This document shows positions 15,889 through 22,949 of a DNA stretch of 64,000 nt, one piece after another; the stretch's first letter is position 1; every line of letters begins with the position of its first letter. The stretch spans positions 1 through 64,000 of the forward strand of contig CAAGBC010000031.1 of the NCBI GenBank assembly GCA_900767955.1, given 5' to 3'. The notes beneath the pieces were generated by a model, which worked only from the letters and a program-made list of their open reading frames with translations, ran no database searches and had not been told where the DNA came from. The DNA comes from Spirochaetia bacterium (GTDB taxonomy: Bacteria > Spirochaetota > Spirochaetia > Treponematales > Treponemataceae). The translations under genes and the position numbers were made by a program.

Positions 15889-17379
15889 ATGGGATACAAT
15901 GTTGAAAAACAACATGCAAAAGGGAAACTTCACGCAATTGAAAGAATAAACGCATTGTGTGATAAAGATTCTTTTATGGAAATTTATTCTGGAGTGCGCC
16001 ACAATTGTACAAGTTTTGGTATGGAATCAAAAGACATTCCTTACGATGGCGTTATCACAGGATTTGGAAAAATTAACGGAAGAAAAGTTGCAATTTATGC
16101 TCAAGACTTCACAGTTCAGGGTGGTTCTCTTGGATTAATGCACGGTAAAAAAATTGCAGAACTTATTGATAAAGCTATTCAGGCTCGTTGTCCAGTAATT
16201 GGAATTAACGATTCAGGTGGAGCTCGTATTCAGGAAGGTGTTGATGCACTTTGTGGTTACGGTGATTTATTCTACCAGAATGTTCGTGCATCAGGTTCTG
16301 TTCCTCAGATTTCTATCATCGCTGGTCCTTGTGCTGGTGGTGCTGTATATAGCCCTGGAATTACAGACTTTATTTTTGCTGTAGATAAAATCAGCCAGTT
16401 ATTTATTACAGGCCCAAAAGTTGTAAAATCTGTTATGTTTATGGATATTACAGCAGAAGACTTAGGTGGAGCTTCTATTCACTCTAAAAAATCTGGTGTT
16501 GCACATTTCCGTTGCGAAGGCGAAAATGAATGTTACGAAAAAGTACGCAAACTTCTTGACTACATTCCACACTACTACGGTGATGAATTAGTTCAGGCTG
16601 CAAAATATCACTTTGACGAAAAGAAAAAAGCAAAACACATTGAAACAATCTTACCAGAAAACACACGCAAAGGTTATGACATTCGTGAAGTAATCAACGA
16701 TGTAACAGATGACGATTCATTCTTTGAAACATCTGCCGAATTTGCTATCAACTGTGTAACTGGTTTTGCAAAAATCGAAGGCCGTTCAGTTGGTATCGTT
16801 GCAAATAACCCAGGTGGCATGGGTGGTGTTCTTGACTGTGATGCAAGTGATAAAATTGCTCGTCATGTACGCTACTGTGATGCTTTTAATATTCCACTTG
16901 TTACTTTTGTTGATGTTCCTGGATTTATCCCTGGTCCACAGGAAGAACAAAAAGGTATTATTCGCCACGGTGCAAAAGTAATTTACGCATATTCAGAAGC
17001 ATCTGTTCCAAAGATTTCTGTTATCACTCGTAAAGCTTACGGTGGAGCATACATCGCAATGTGTTCAAAACACATCGGAGCTGATTTTGTATATGCATGG
17101 CCTGCATCAGAAATCGCTGTTATGGGTGCTGAAGGTGCTGTAGGAATCCTTTATGCAAAAGAACTTGCAGACCCAGAAAAAGCTGCTGAAGTTGCTGCAA
17201 AAGAACAAGCATATCGTGAAGAAATTATGACTCCTGCAATTGCTGCAAAGCGTGGATATGTAACAGAAGTAATTGAACCTTCTGCAACTCGTCGTCACAT
17301 TGCAGAAAGTTTATCTTTCCTTGCAGATAAAAAATCAATGGATAATCCATTAAAGAAACACGGAAATATCCCACTTTAA
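15889..17379 (+). CDS. Acyl-CoA carboxylase/decarboxylase carboxyltransferase subunit
   Basis: Biotin-dependent carboxyltransferase of the crotonase-like ACC/PCC-beta/MmdA family, moving CO2 between carboxybiotin and an acyl-CoA (probably propionyl/methylmalonyl-CoA). The 496-residue protein has the N-terminal zone LHAIERINALCDKDSF, oxyanion-hole loops INDSGGARIQEGVDALCGYG and GPCAGGAVYSPGITDF, and in the second half VANNPGGMGGVLDCDASDKIARHVRYCDAFNIPLVTFVDVPGF and RKAYGGAYIAM. It is a single-gene unit with its own promoter and terminator; no carboxylase or biotin carrier is adjacent. OadA with three biotinyl domains at 43.6-46 kb could supply biotin. PccB, MmdA and transcarboxylase 12S cannot be distinguished by eye. 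Confidence 0.9.
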   Translation: MGYNVEKQHAKGKLHAIERINALCDKDSFMEIYSGVRHNCTSFGMESKDIPYDGVITGFGKINGRKVAIYAQDFTVQGGSLGLMHGKKIAELIDKAIQARCPVIGINDSGGARIQEGVDALCGYGDLFYQNVRASGSVPQISIIAGPCAGGAVYSPGITDFIFAVDKISQLFITGPKVVKSVMFMDITAEDLGGASIHSKKSGVAHFRCEGENECYEKVRKLLDYIPHYYGDELVQAAKYHFDEKKKAKHIETILPENTRKGYDIREVINDVTDDDSFFETSAEFAINCVTGFAKIEGRSVGIVANNPGGMGGVLDCDASDKIARHVRYCDAFNIPLVTFVDVPGFIPGPQEEQKGIIRHGAKVIYAYSEASVPKISVITRKAYGGAYIAMCSKHIGADFVYAWPASEIAVMGAEGAVGILYAKELADPEKAAEVAAKEQAYREEIMTPAIAAKRGYVTEVIEPSATRRHIAESLSFLADKKSMDNPLKKHGNIPL

Positions 17380-17398
17380 TAGATAATTTTTCATATCA

Positions 17399-17430
17399 AG
17401 GAGCTGTCTAATAGACAGCTCCTTTTTTTT
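17399..17430 (+). terminator. Terminator after the carboxyltransferase gene
   Basis: AGGAGCTGTC and its complement GACAGCTCCT form a 10-bp stem with a 4-nt loop, followed by eight Ts ending at 17430. It lies 19 nt after the stop codon. Confidence 0.92.
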
Positions 17431-17890
17431 ACAAACTCCACAATCCAAAAGGGTCTTCCCAAACTGAATTATCTATATATACAATTTTATTTACATAAAA
17501 ATAATCAGTAAAATAAACTTCATCATCATAATCTTCAAAATATGATTCTATTGGAATAGAAAATTCTAAAATATCTCCCTCTGGAATATTACGGGCAAAT
17601 GAGTGATTAATAAAATCACAACCATAAAAGGCAGGTTCCCCGTCTGAATTATACAAACTCAAAACAACAGAAAATTCTTTAATTTCTTTATTGCACAAAT
17701 TTTCAATAAAAAAAACATAATCCATATTTTCAGAATCAAATTCTATTTCATCAAATTTACAATAAGCGCTGTAGGGACATTTTTCTAATTTTGTAGAAAG
17801 ACAACTACAAAAAGATATACTTATAGATGAAATTCCCAGAATAAGCACAAACAGCAACAATTGTTTTTTGATTTTAATTTTTTGTTTCAT
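17429..17890 (-). CDS. Small predicted lipoprotein, unknown function
   Basis: The 153-residue protein starts MKQKIKIKKQLLLFVLILG, a lysine-rich n-region and hydrophobic core, then SISFCSC with a candidate acylated cysteine near residue 30. Spirochaete lipoboxes are often this loose. The mature part is acidic with several cysteines (CPYSAYCKFDEIEF) and a DYDDEVYFTDYFY stretch, possibly a small beta-sandwich. No family is recognised. Its stop overlaps the T-run of the convergent terminator. Probably anchored in a membrane facing the periplasm. Confidence 0.6.
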   Translation of the reverse strand: MKQKIKIKKQLLLFVLILGISSISISFCSCLSTKLEKCPYSAYCKFDEIEFDSENMDYVFFIENLCNKEIKEFSVVLSLYNSDGEPAFYGCDFINHSFARNIPEGDILEFSIPIESYFEDYDDEVYFTDYFYVNKIVYIDNSVWEDPFGLWSL

Positions 17891-18002
17891 AGCAAAACTC
17901 CATATAACATTTTCAAATTAAGATTTTTTCCTCTATATATTTATTATAAAAATGATGAAATTTCGGCAAAGAAAAATATTTTTTTTACAATTATTTTTCT
18001 AA

Positions 18003-18031
18003 TTGCTTATAAGCTTTTTTTCTGATAATAT
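18003..18031 (+). promoter_or_regulatory. corA promoter
   Basis: TTGCTT (18003-18008), a 17-bp spacer and TAATAT (18026-18031). The start would fall near 18038, just before the structured leader that begins at 18051, giving a leader of about 180 nt. Confidence 0.65.
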
Positions 18032-18050
18032 GAACTTGGTTTGTTAAACT

Positions 18051-18214
18051 ATTTTATTCGACTTAGGTCACAAACTATAAAAGGAGGCGTATATGGACGG
18101 TAGCAGTAGTTATAGCCCCAGTAATATTTTATACGCATGTCATGTGTTTTGTGATTTTCAGGAAATAAAATAGTAACATTATTTGTCCTGAAAAATTTCT
18201 ATTATAAAAGGACA
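18051..18214 (+). promoter_or_regulatory. Structured corA leader with alternative sequestor/anti-sequestor helices
   Basis: Nested stems are P1 ATTTTATT (18051-18058) with AATAAAAT (18164-18171), P2 TCACAAAC (18068-18075) with GTTTTGTGA (18146-18154, one bulge) and P3 GCGTATA (18087-18093) with TATACGC (18130-18136). Downstream, TGTCCT (18184-18189) pairs with AGGACA (18209-18214), hiding the corA ribosome site. Alternatively TTTTCAGGA (18155-18163) pairs perfectly with TCCTGAAAA (18186-18194), which releases it. This is riboswitch-like architecture before a Mg2+ transporter. It does not match the M-box, yybP-ykoY, NiCo or fluoride motifs as I know them. Confidence 0.6.
18093..18173 (+). CDS. 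Possible 26-residue leader peptide in the corA leader
   Basis: A short ORF starts at ATG 18093, 5 nt after a near-perfect ribosome site AAAGGAGG (18081-18087... GG), and ends with TAG at 18171-18173. The peptide begins MDGSSSYSPSN, has two cysteines in the middle (ACHVFC) and ends DFQEIK. It lies wholly inside the structured leader, and its stop coincides with the 3' side of stem P1, so ribosomes finishing it would melt P1. It could be a real regulatory leader peptide or a by-product of a purine-rich aptamer segment; the sequence alone does not decide. Confidence 0.35.
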   Translation: MDGSSSYSPSNILYACHVFCDFQEIK

Positions 18215-18219
18215 TTATT

Positions 18220-19275
18220 ATGATAAATTATTGGCAACAACTTCCAGACGGAAAAATTTCAAAATTAAAAAAAGAAGAATTAGATACAACAAAACGAACA
18301 TGGATTGATGCAAGAGTTGTTACTCGTGATGATGTAGAACTATTGCAATCAGAATTTAATATTGACCCAGAACATATTCTTGATATTTTGGACCCTGATG
18401 AACTTTCTCGTATTGAAGATGGTGACGGATATGTTCTTACAATTACACGACTTCCTATTTTTGATCCAACAGCGGAAACTCAGTATTCAACAATTCCATT
18501 GGGTATTATCATAAAAGATACTAATATTATCACAATTTGTTGGACAGATTGCGAAGTATTAAAAGATTTTTCTGCAGGAAGAGTAAAAGGAATTACATTA
18601 TCTGATTTTCCTTCATTTATTATTAGAATAATAAGTCGTGCAGATATTACATTCCTTCGTTATCTAAAAGAAATAAACAGACGCTCTATTGGTATCCAAA
18701 GTGAATTGAGACTTTCTGTTGAAAATAAAGAAATTTTGCAATTGTTAAGCTTAGAAAAATCACTTGTATACTTCACTACTTCACTTAAAAGTAACCAACT
18801 TTTGCTAGAAAAATTTAGAAAAACTAAACTTATTTCCCTTGATACAGATGATATTGATTGGCTTGATGATGTTGAAATTGATAACAAACAGGCTATAGAA
18901 ATGGCTGAAACATATCGAAATGTTATTTTTGGAGTTATGGACGCTTTTGCTTCTATTATTTCTAATAACTTGAATATTGTTATGAAAAAGTTAGCAGTTT
19001 TAAACCTTGTAATGATGGTTCCAACTTTTATAACAAGTTTTTTCGGAATGAATATGCCTCTTCCATTTATTAAATATGGAAATCTCGCAGTATGGATTGT
19101 ATCATTAATTTGTTTAATTTCTATTTTTATTACTAATTTGCTGTTAAACTTTAGCCAACGACCTACTGGACTAAATAAAAAACCAAAAAATAAAAAACGA
19201 AATAAATCTGAAGAAGCAAAACAAAAGAAAATGCTTCGCAGATTAAAATCCATAGAAAACGCTTTGCAAGATTAA
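18220..19275 (+). CDS. corA: CorA-family magnesium/divalent cation channel
   Basis: Inner-membrane Mg2+ (or Co2+/Ni2+) channel that acts as a pentamer. The 351-residue protein has a large cytoplasmic N-terminal domain, a long stalk helix, and two C-terminal helices separated by the selectivity signature GMNMP (in SFFGMNMPLPF), then a lysine/arginine-rich tail. Length is standard (about 316-370). ATG at 18220 follows AAAGGA, which the leader can sequester. The SUMF1-like gene starts 21 nt downstream, so they may be co-transcribed. Confidence 0.94.
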   Translation: MINYWQQLPDGKISKLKKEELDTTKRTWIDARVVTRDDVELLQSEFNIDPEHILDILDPDELSRIEDGDGYVLTITRLPIFDPTAETQYSTIPLGIIIKDTNIITICWTDCEVLKDFSAGRVKGITLSDFPSFIIRIISRADITFLRYLKEINRRSIGIQSELRLSVENKEILQLLSLEKSLVYFTTSLKSNQLLLEKFRKTKLISLDTDDIDWLDDVEIDNKQAIEMAETYRNVIFGVMDAFASIISNNLNIVMKKLAVLNLVMMVPTFITSFFGMNMPLPFIKYGNLAVWIVSLICLISIFITNLLLNFSQRPTGLNKKPKNKKRNKSEEAKQKKMLRRLKSIENALQD

Positions 19276-19296
19276 AAAATCGCTAAGAGGAAATAA

Positions 19297-20241
19297 ATGA
19301 AACAAAGAATAATTTTTCCAGTAATTGTATTTTTATCTTCATTCTTGTTGATGGCACAAAATTCAAATTCAGCTTTTAAGGATTTAGATTTAATCCTAGT
19401 TGAACAAAATAATACAAAACAAAAATTCATCATTGGTGAAAATATTCAATCATTTACAGCAGAGCGTACAATTGATTCTTTTAGAATTAATAAATATGAA
19501 ACAACTTATAATCTTTGGTATTCAGTAAGAATAAAATCTGAATTCAATGGATATAAATTCCAAAATCCAGGACAAGAAGGCGCTTACGGAAGAAGAGGAA
19601 AAGCTCCTACAGAAAAAGGTTTTGGTCAACCAGTTACAATGATTAATTGGTACGATGCTATAGTTTGGTGTAATGCCCTAAGTGAACTAGAAGGAAAAAC
19701 ACCATGTTATACATACGAAGGAAAAGTTTTAAGAGATTCCACAAATACTGCCGCTTGTGATTTAGCTGAATGTAATTGGAATGCAGATGGATATCGCTTG
19801 CCAACAGAAACAGAATGGGAATATGCCGCAAGAAAAAGCAAAACAGGCTTTCAGCGTGGAGATTTAGCTAGTGGTCAGATTAATTCTGAAAATGAAGTTG
19901 CTTGGTTTAGTGAAAATACAAATACTTCAAAACCAGTAGGAACTACAGGTTCCCCTTTTGCAAAAGATATAACAATCATTCCAGGTTCAGGACAGAGCAA
20001 TTTCTTGGGATTATTCGATATGAGTGGAAATTTACTAGAATATTGCTGGGATTGGTTTTCTGAATACACAGAACAACAAGGAAGAGCTGTAGGACCAGAA
20101 TACGGAAGTCAGCGAGTTAGCCGAGGTGGTAGTTGGTCCCCTTATACACAATTTATTTTTACTGCTGACAGATACGCTTTTGACCCAAATGAATTTTACA
20201 ATTATATGGGATTTAGAATCTGTACAAGCAGCTTAAAATAA
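19297..20241 (+). CDS. Exported formylglycine-generating-enzyme/SUMF1-fold protein
   Basis: The 314-residue protein has a signal peptide (MKQRIIFPVIVFLSSFLLMAQ) and an FGE-sulfatase domain: INKYETTYNLWYSV, PVTMINWYDAIVWCNALSE, YRLPTETEWEYAAR, FDMSGNLLEYCWDWF, RVSRGGSW and MGFRIC. These are structural motifs of the C-type-lectin-like FGE fold. Many such bacterial proteins are not true sulfatase activators, and the paired active-site cysteines of real FGE are not evident here, so enzymatic activity is doubtful. It ends 2 bp before a convergent gene. Confidence 0.85.
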   Translation: MKQRIIFPVIVFLSSFLLMAQNSNSAFKDLDLILVEQNNTKQKFIIGENIQSFTAERTIDSFRINKYETTYNLWYSVRIKSEFNGYKFQNPGQEGAYGRRGKAPTEKGFGQPVTMINWYDAIVWCNALSELEGKTPCYTYEGKVLRDSTNTAACDLAECNWNADGYRLPTETEWEYAARKSKTGFQRGDLASGQINSENEVAWFSENTNTSKPVGTTGSPFAKDITIIPGSGQSNFLGLFDMSGNLLEYCWDWFSEYTEQQGRAVGPEYGSQRVSRGGSWSPYTQFIFTADRYAFDPNEFYNYMGFRICTSSLK

Positions 20242-20243
20242 AC

Positions 20244-20933
20244 TTATATTTGTTTTAATTCAACTGATTCTATTTTATAATTATCATTTTCTACACAAAT
20301 ATTTAATATTGCGTAAAAACCTTCACATAAAGGCCCTGGATTAATTACTGTAGTTTTTCCTATTGAATCTACGCCTCTTCCTTCGTGAATGTGACCACAA
20401 ACAACAGCAAGAGGTTGCTTTTCTTCAATAAGATTTCTAAATAATTCAGAACCTGCGTGTAAATTTTCATTTACTGCATCACACTTTGTATCTTTTGGTG
20501 GATTGTGAGAAATAATAATTAAATTATCCCATTCATTACTACCTTGAATATCAGATTCAGAAGTATTTAAAATATTAAAATCAGAAATAATTTCAGATTC
20601 TTCACGCTCATTTGGAGTTTTTCCTGTGAACTTAGTTCCGCCACCTGCACCAACAATTGCAATTCCGTGGTGATATACAAGTGATTTTTCAACATTAATG
20701 TCTTTGTCATCTAATTCTTCAACAAAAGATGGTTCGTCACAATTACCAAGAACAGAAAAAATTACTTCATGTTTTTTGCACAATGCTTCTAAAGCAGGCT
20801 TTCCTGTGGGAATATTAAAACATTCAGCAAAATCACCTGCAAATAAAACTCCATCAACATTATTAAATTCAAAATCTAACTTTTCAAGAACATCAATATT
20901 TCCATGCAAATCAGAAATAACAAGAAATTTCAT
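20244..20933 (-). CDS. Calcineurin-like metallophosphoesterase (YfcE/MJ0936-like)
   Basis: A 229-residue two-metal phosphoesterase with the classic blocks ISDLHGN (D-x-H), LFAGDFAEC (GD), LGNCDEPSF (GNCD, equivalent of GNHD), ISHNPP (H) and VCGHIHEGRG (GHxH). The family cleaves phosphodiesters or small phosphoesters; substrate unknown. The ribosome site GGGGG belongs to the edge of repeat copy B, which fills the 170-bp leader between hisC and this gene. All three genes and elements here are on the minus strand, so this is probably an operon with hisC. Confidence 0.88.
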   Translation of the reverse strand: MKFLVISDLHGNIDVLEKLDFEFNNVDGVLFAGDFAECFNIPTGKPALEALCKKHEVIFSVLGNCDEPSFVEELDDKDINVEKSLVYHHGIAIVGAGGGTKFTGKTPNEREESEIISDFNILNTSESDIQGSNEWDNLIIISHNPPKDTKCDAVNENLHAGSELFRNLIEEKQPLAVVCGHIHEGRGVDSIGKTTVINPGPLCEGFYAILNICVENDNYKIESVELKQI

Positions 20934-20937
20934 AATT

Positions 20938-21099
20938 CCCCCATAAAAAAGTCAATGAGTAAAACATCAGTTTTAGGAATTGACTTTTACGCTGTTTTGC
21001 AACAAAGTGAAAAACAGCAGTTAATAAGAAAGTTTGCAACGCAAACTTTAAGATAAAAACTTTCACGCTATTTAAGTGGAAGTTTTTATCCCCCTCCAT
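20938..21099 (-). repeat. Multi-hairpin leader repeat, copy B
   Basis: Same element as at 2234-2394, between hisC and the phosphoesterase. Bounded by CCCCCAT (20938-20944) and CCCCTCCAT (21091-21099), which read as ribosome sites on the minus strand. The AAAGTTTGC/GCAAACTTT, GCTGTTTT/AAAACAGC and ATAAAAACTT/AAGTTTTTAT stems are intact. The gene-proximal stem has diverged (inner arms AAAAC and GTTTT with an altered loop instead of GGAAAT/ATTTCC) yet still pairs, a compensatory change. Confidence 0.9.
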
Positions 21100-21102
21100 A
21101 AA

Positions 21103-22251
21103 TTATATTAACTTTATAGCTTGTTTTAATTTATCCATTTGTTCTTTTGTTCCGATTGAAATTCGAACAAAATTTTCTATTCCAGGTGTATTAAAATGAC
21201 GAACAAGAATTCCTTCTTGTTTGATTTTTTGATAAACAACTTCACCCTTTAAAGAAGGATGCTGAGCAAAAACAAAATTAGTTTTAGAAGGAATTACATT
21301 CCATCCAAGATTTAATAAAAATTGTTCAAAAGATTCTCGTTCTTCCACAACTTTTTTTGCACAATCTGAATAATACAAAGCATCTTCACAGGCAGCAGTT
21401 CCTGCCACTTGATTAATTGCATCAATAGGAAAATGATTAAAAGAATTTTTTACAGTTACAACAGTTTGGATAAGTTCTGGATTTGCAACAATATAGCCAA
21501 TACGCATTCCAGCACCACACATACTTTTGCTAAAAGTTCTTACAATTACAAGATTTTTAAATTCACTTAGCAAAGGAATACAACTTTCATCTCCAAAATC
21601 AGCATAAGCTTCATCAACAACAAAAACTTTATCTTTAGGTGCTTTTAATAACATTTGGCGAACTTCATCTCTTGATAAAGCAATTCCAGTTGGTGCGTTT
21701 GGATTTGCAAAAATAATGCTAGAATTATTTTCATTTGCTTTTTTTAGCATTAAATCTGTATCCAAAGACCAATCTTGCTTTAATGGAATTTTTTCAAGTT
21801 CAATATTATAAAAGCCTGCATAAACTGGATAAAAACTATATGTAAAACTTGGTAATACTAATTTTACATCGCTATCAAAGAAGGAATAAAACACAAAAGA
21901 AAGAACTTCATCACTTCCGTTTCCTGCAAAAATCATATCTAGTGTTATTTCAAAAGGAATTTTATCTTTTTCATCACAAACACAATCATTATCAGACTTG
22001 TTACAGCGACACAAAACTCCACCAGTTTTATTAAGCATTTTTGCAATTGCACTAGTCAATTCATTAGAATCAGGATCTGGATAAACTGCAAGTTTTGCAA
22101 AGTTTTTATCAACAAATTTAAGCATTGATTTTTGTACAAATTCAGAAGGTGGATAAGGATTTTCATTTGCATTTAACTTTATATAATCTCTATCTTTAGG
22201 TTGTTCCCCAGGAACATACGGATTTAATTTTTTTACCCTATTTGAAATCAC
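21103..22251 (-). CDS. hisC: Histidinol-phosphate aminotransferase-like enzyme with cysteine-rich insertion
   Basis: Fold-type I PLP aminotransferase of the HisC family. The 382-residue protein has IKLNANENPYPPS, the cofactor motif FAGNGSDEVL, FANPNAPTGIALS, VVDEAYADFG, the PLP-lysine motif RTFSKSMCGAGMRIGY and RISIGTKEQMD. It begins with GTG at 22251, 7 nt after AGGAG. Residues 78-97 form an unusual insertion with Cys81, Cys83, Cys90 and Cys92 (CxC-x6-CxC) where HisC normally has a short linker; it may bind metal. Three tandem multi-hairpin repeats precede it. No other his gene is nearby, so histidine biosynthesis is not proven. Confidence 0.88.
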   Translation of the reverse strand: MISNRVKKLNPYVPGEQPKDRDYIKLNANENPYPPSEFVQKSMLKFVDKNFAKLAVYPDPDSNELTSAIAKMLNKTGGVLCRCNKSDNDCVCDEKDKIPFEITLDMIFAGNGSDEVLSFVFYSFFDSDVKLVLPSFTYSFYPVYAGFYNIELEKIPLKQDWSLDTDLMLKKANENNSSIIFANPNAPTGIALSRDEVRQMLLKAPKDKVFVVDEAYADFGDESCIPLLSEFKNLVIVRTFSKSMCGAGMRIGYIVANPELIQTVVTVKNSFNHFPIDAINQVAGTAACEDALYYSDCAKKVVEERESFEQFLLNLGWNVIPSKTNFVFAQHPSLKGEVVYQKIKQEGILVRHFNTPGIENFVRISIGTKEQMDKLKQAIKLI

Positions 22252-22257
22252 TTTTTT

Positions 22258-22719
22258 CTCCTATAAAAAGTTAATGAGGAAATATCAATTTCCGATTTAA
22301 CTTTTTACGCTGTTTTGCAACAAAGTGAAAAACAGCAGTCAATAAGAAAGTTTGCAACGCAAACTTTAAGATAAAAACTTTCACGCTATTTAAGTGGAAG
22401 TTTTTATCTCACTCCTATAAAAAGTTAATGAGGAAATATCAATTTCCGATTTAACTTTTTACGCTGTTTTGCAATGTAATGAAAAACAGCAGTCAATAAG
22501 AAAGTTTGCAACGCAAACTTTAAGATAAAAACTTACACGCCATTTTAGTGGAAGTTTTTATCTCACTCCTATAAAAAGTCAATGAGGAAATATCAATTTC
22601 CGATTTGGCTTTTTACGCTGTTTTACAACAAAGTGAAAAACAGCAGTCAATAAGAAAGTTTGCAACGCAAACTTTAAGATAAAAACTTTCACGCTATTTT
22701 AGAGGAAGTTTTTATCTCA
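22258..22719 (-). repeat. Multi-hairpin leader repeat, copies C, D and E in tandem
   Basis: Three head-to-tail copies of the element, each exactly 154 bp: 22258-22411, 22412-22565 and 22566-22719, each beginning with CTCCTAT (AGGAG on the minus strand). A fourth boundary CTCCTAC is at 22720. All four stems are present in each. Differences among copies fall mainly in loops (CAACAAAGTG versus CAATGTAATG), and some stem changes are matched, for example outer arms GTTAA/TTAAC versus GTCAA/TTGGC. They fill the leader of hisC. Confidence 0.95.
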
Positions 22720-22914
22720 CTCCTACAAGAAAATGAAAATATTTTATTTATAAGTTCTGAAAAATAAATTCTATTCTATTTTATTAATTATGAATAACTA
22801 CGTCAATTAAATATTTTATTCAAATTACACAATGATATGTAAACTTTTATAAAAGAAGAACAATATAAAAATTTGTTTTCAATATTTGTTTTCCTTAAAA
22901 ACTGTGAATTAATC

Positions 22915-22943
22915 TTGTTGAAACAGACTTTTACTGTTAGAAT
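22915..22943 (+). promoter_or_regulatory. Promoter suggesting a leaderless mRNA
   Basis: TTGTTG (22915-22920), a 17-bp spacer and TAGAAT (22938-22943). The expected start, 6-7 nt after the -10, coincides with the ATG at 22950, which has no Shine-Dalgarno sequence. The 22720-22914 stretch upstream is AT-rich with nothing else recognised. Confidence 0.45.
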
Positions 22944-22949
22944 GATAAT

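Noticed and set aside
18051..18214. M-box, yybP-ykoY, NiCo or fluoride riboswitch
   Set aside because: The conserved core sequences of these classes, as I remember them, are not present; hence reported as an unassigned candidate.
22258..22719. CRISPR or integron attC array
   Set aside because: Units are contiguous 154-bp direct repeats with no intervening spacer or cassette ORF; no integrase is present.
22720..22914. Additional gene between the repeat block and 22950
   Set aside because: AT-rich, several stops in all frames, no ribosome sites; only a promoter is supported.
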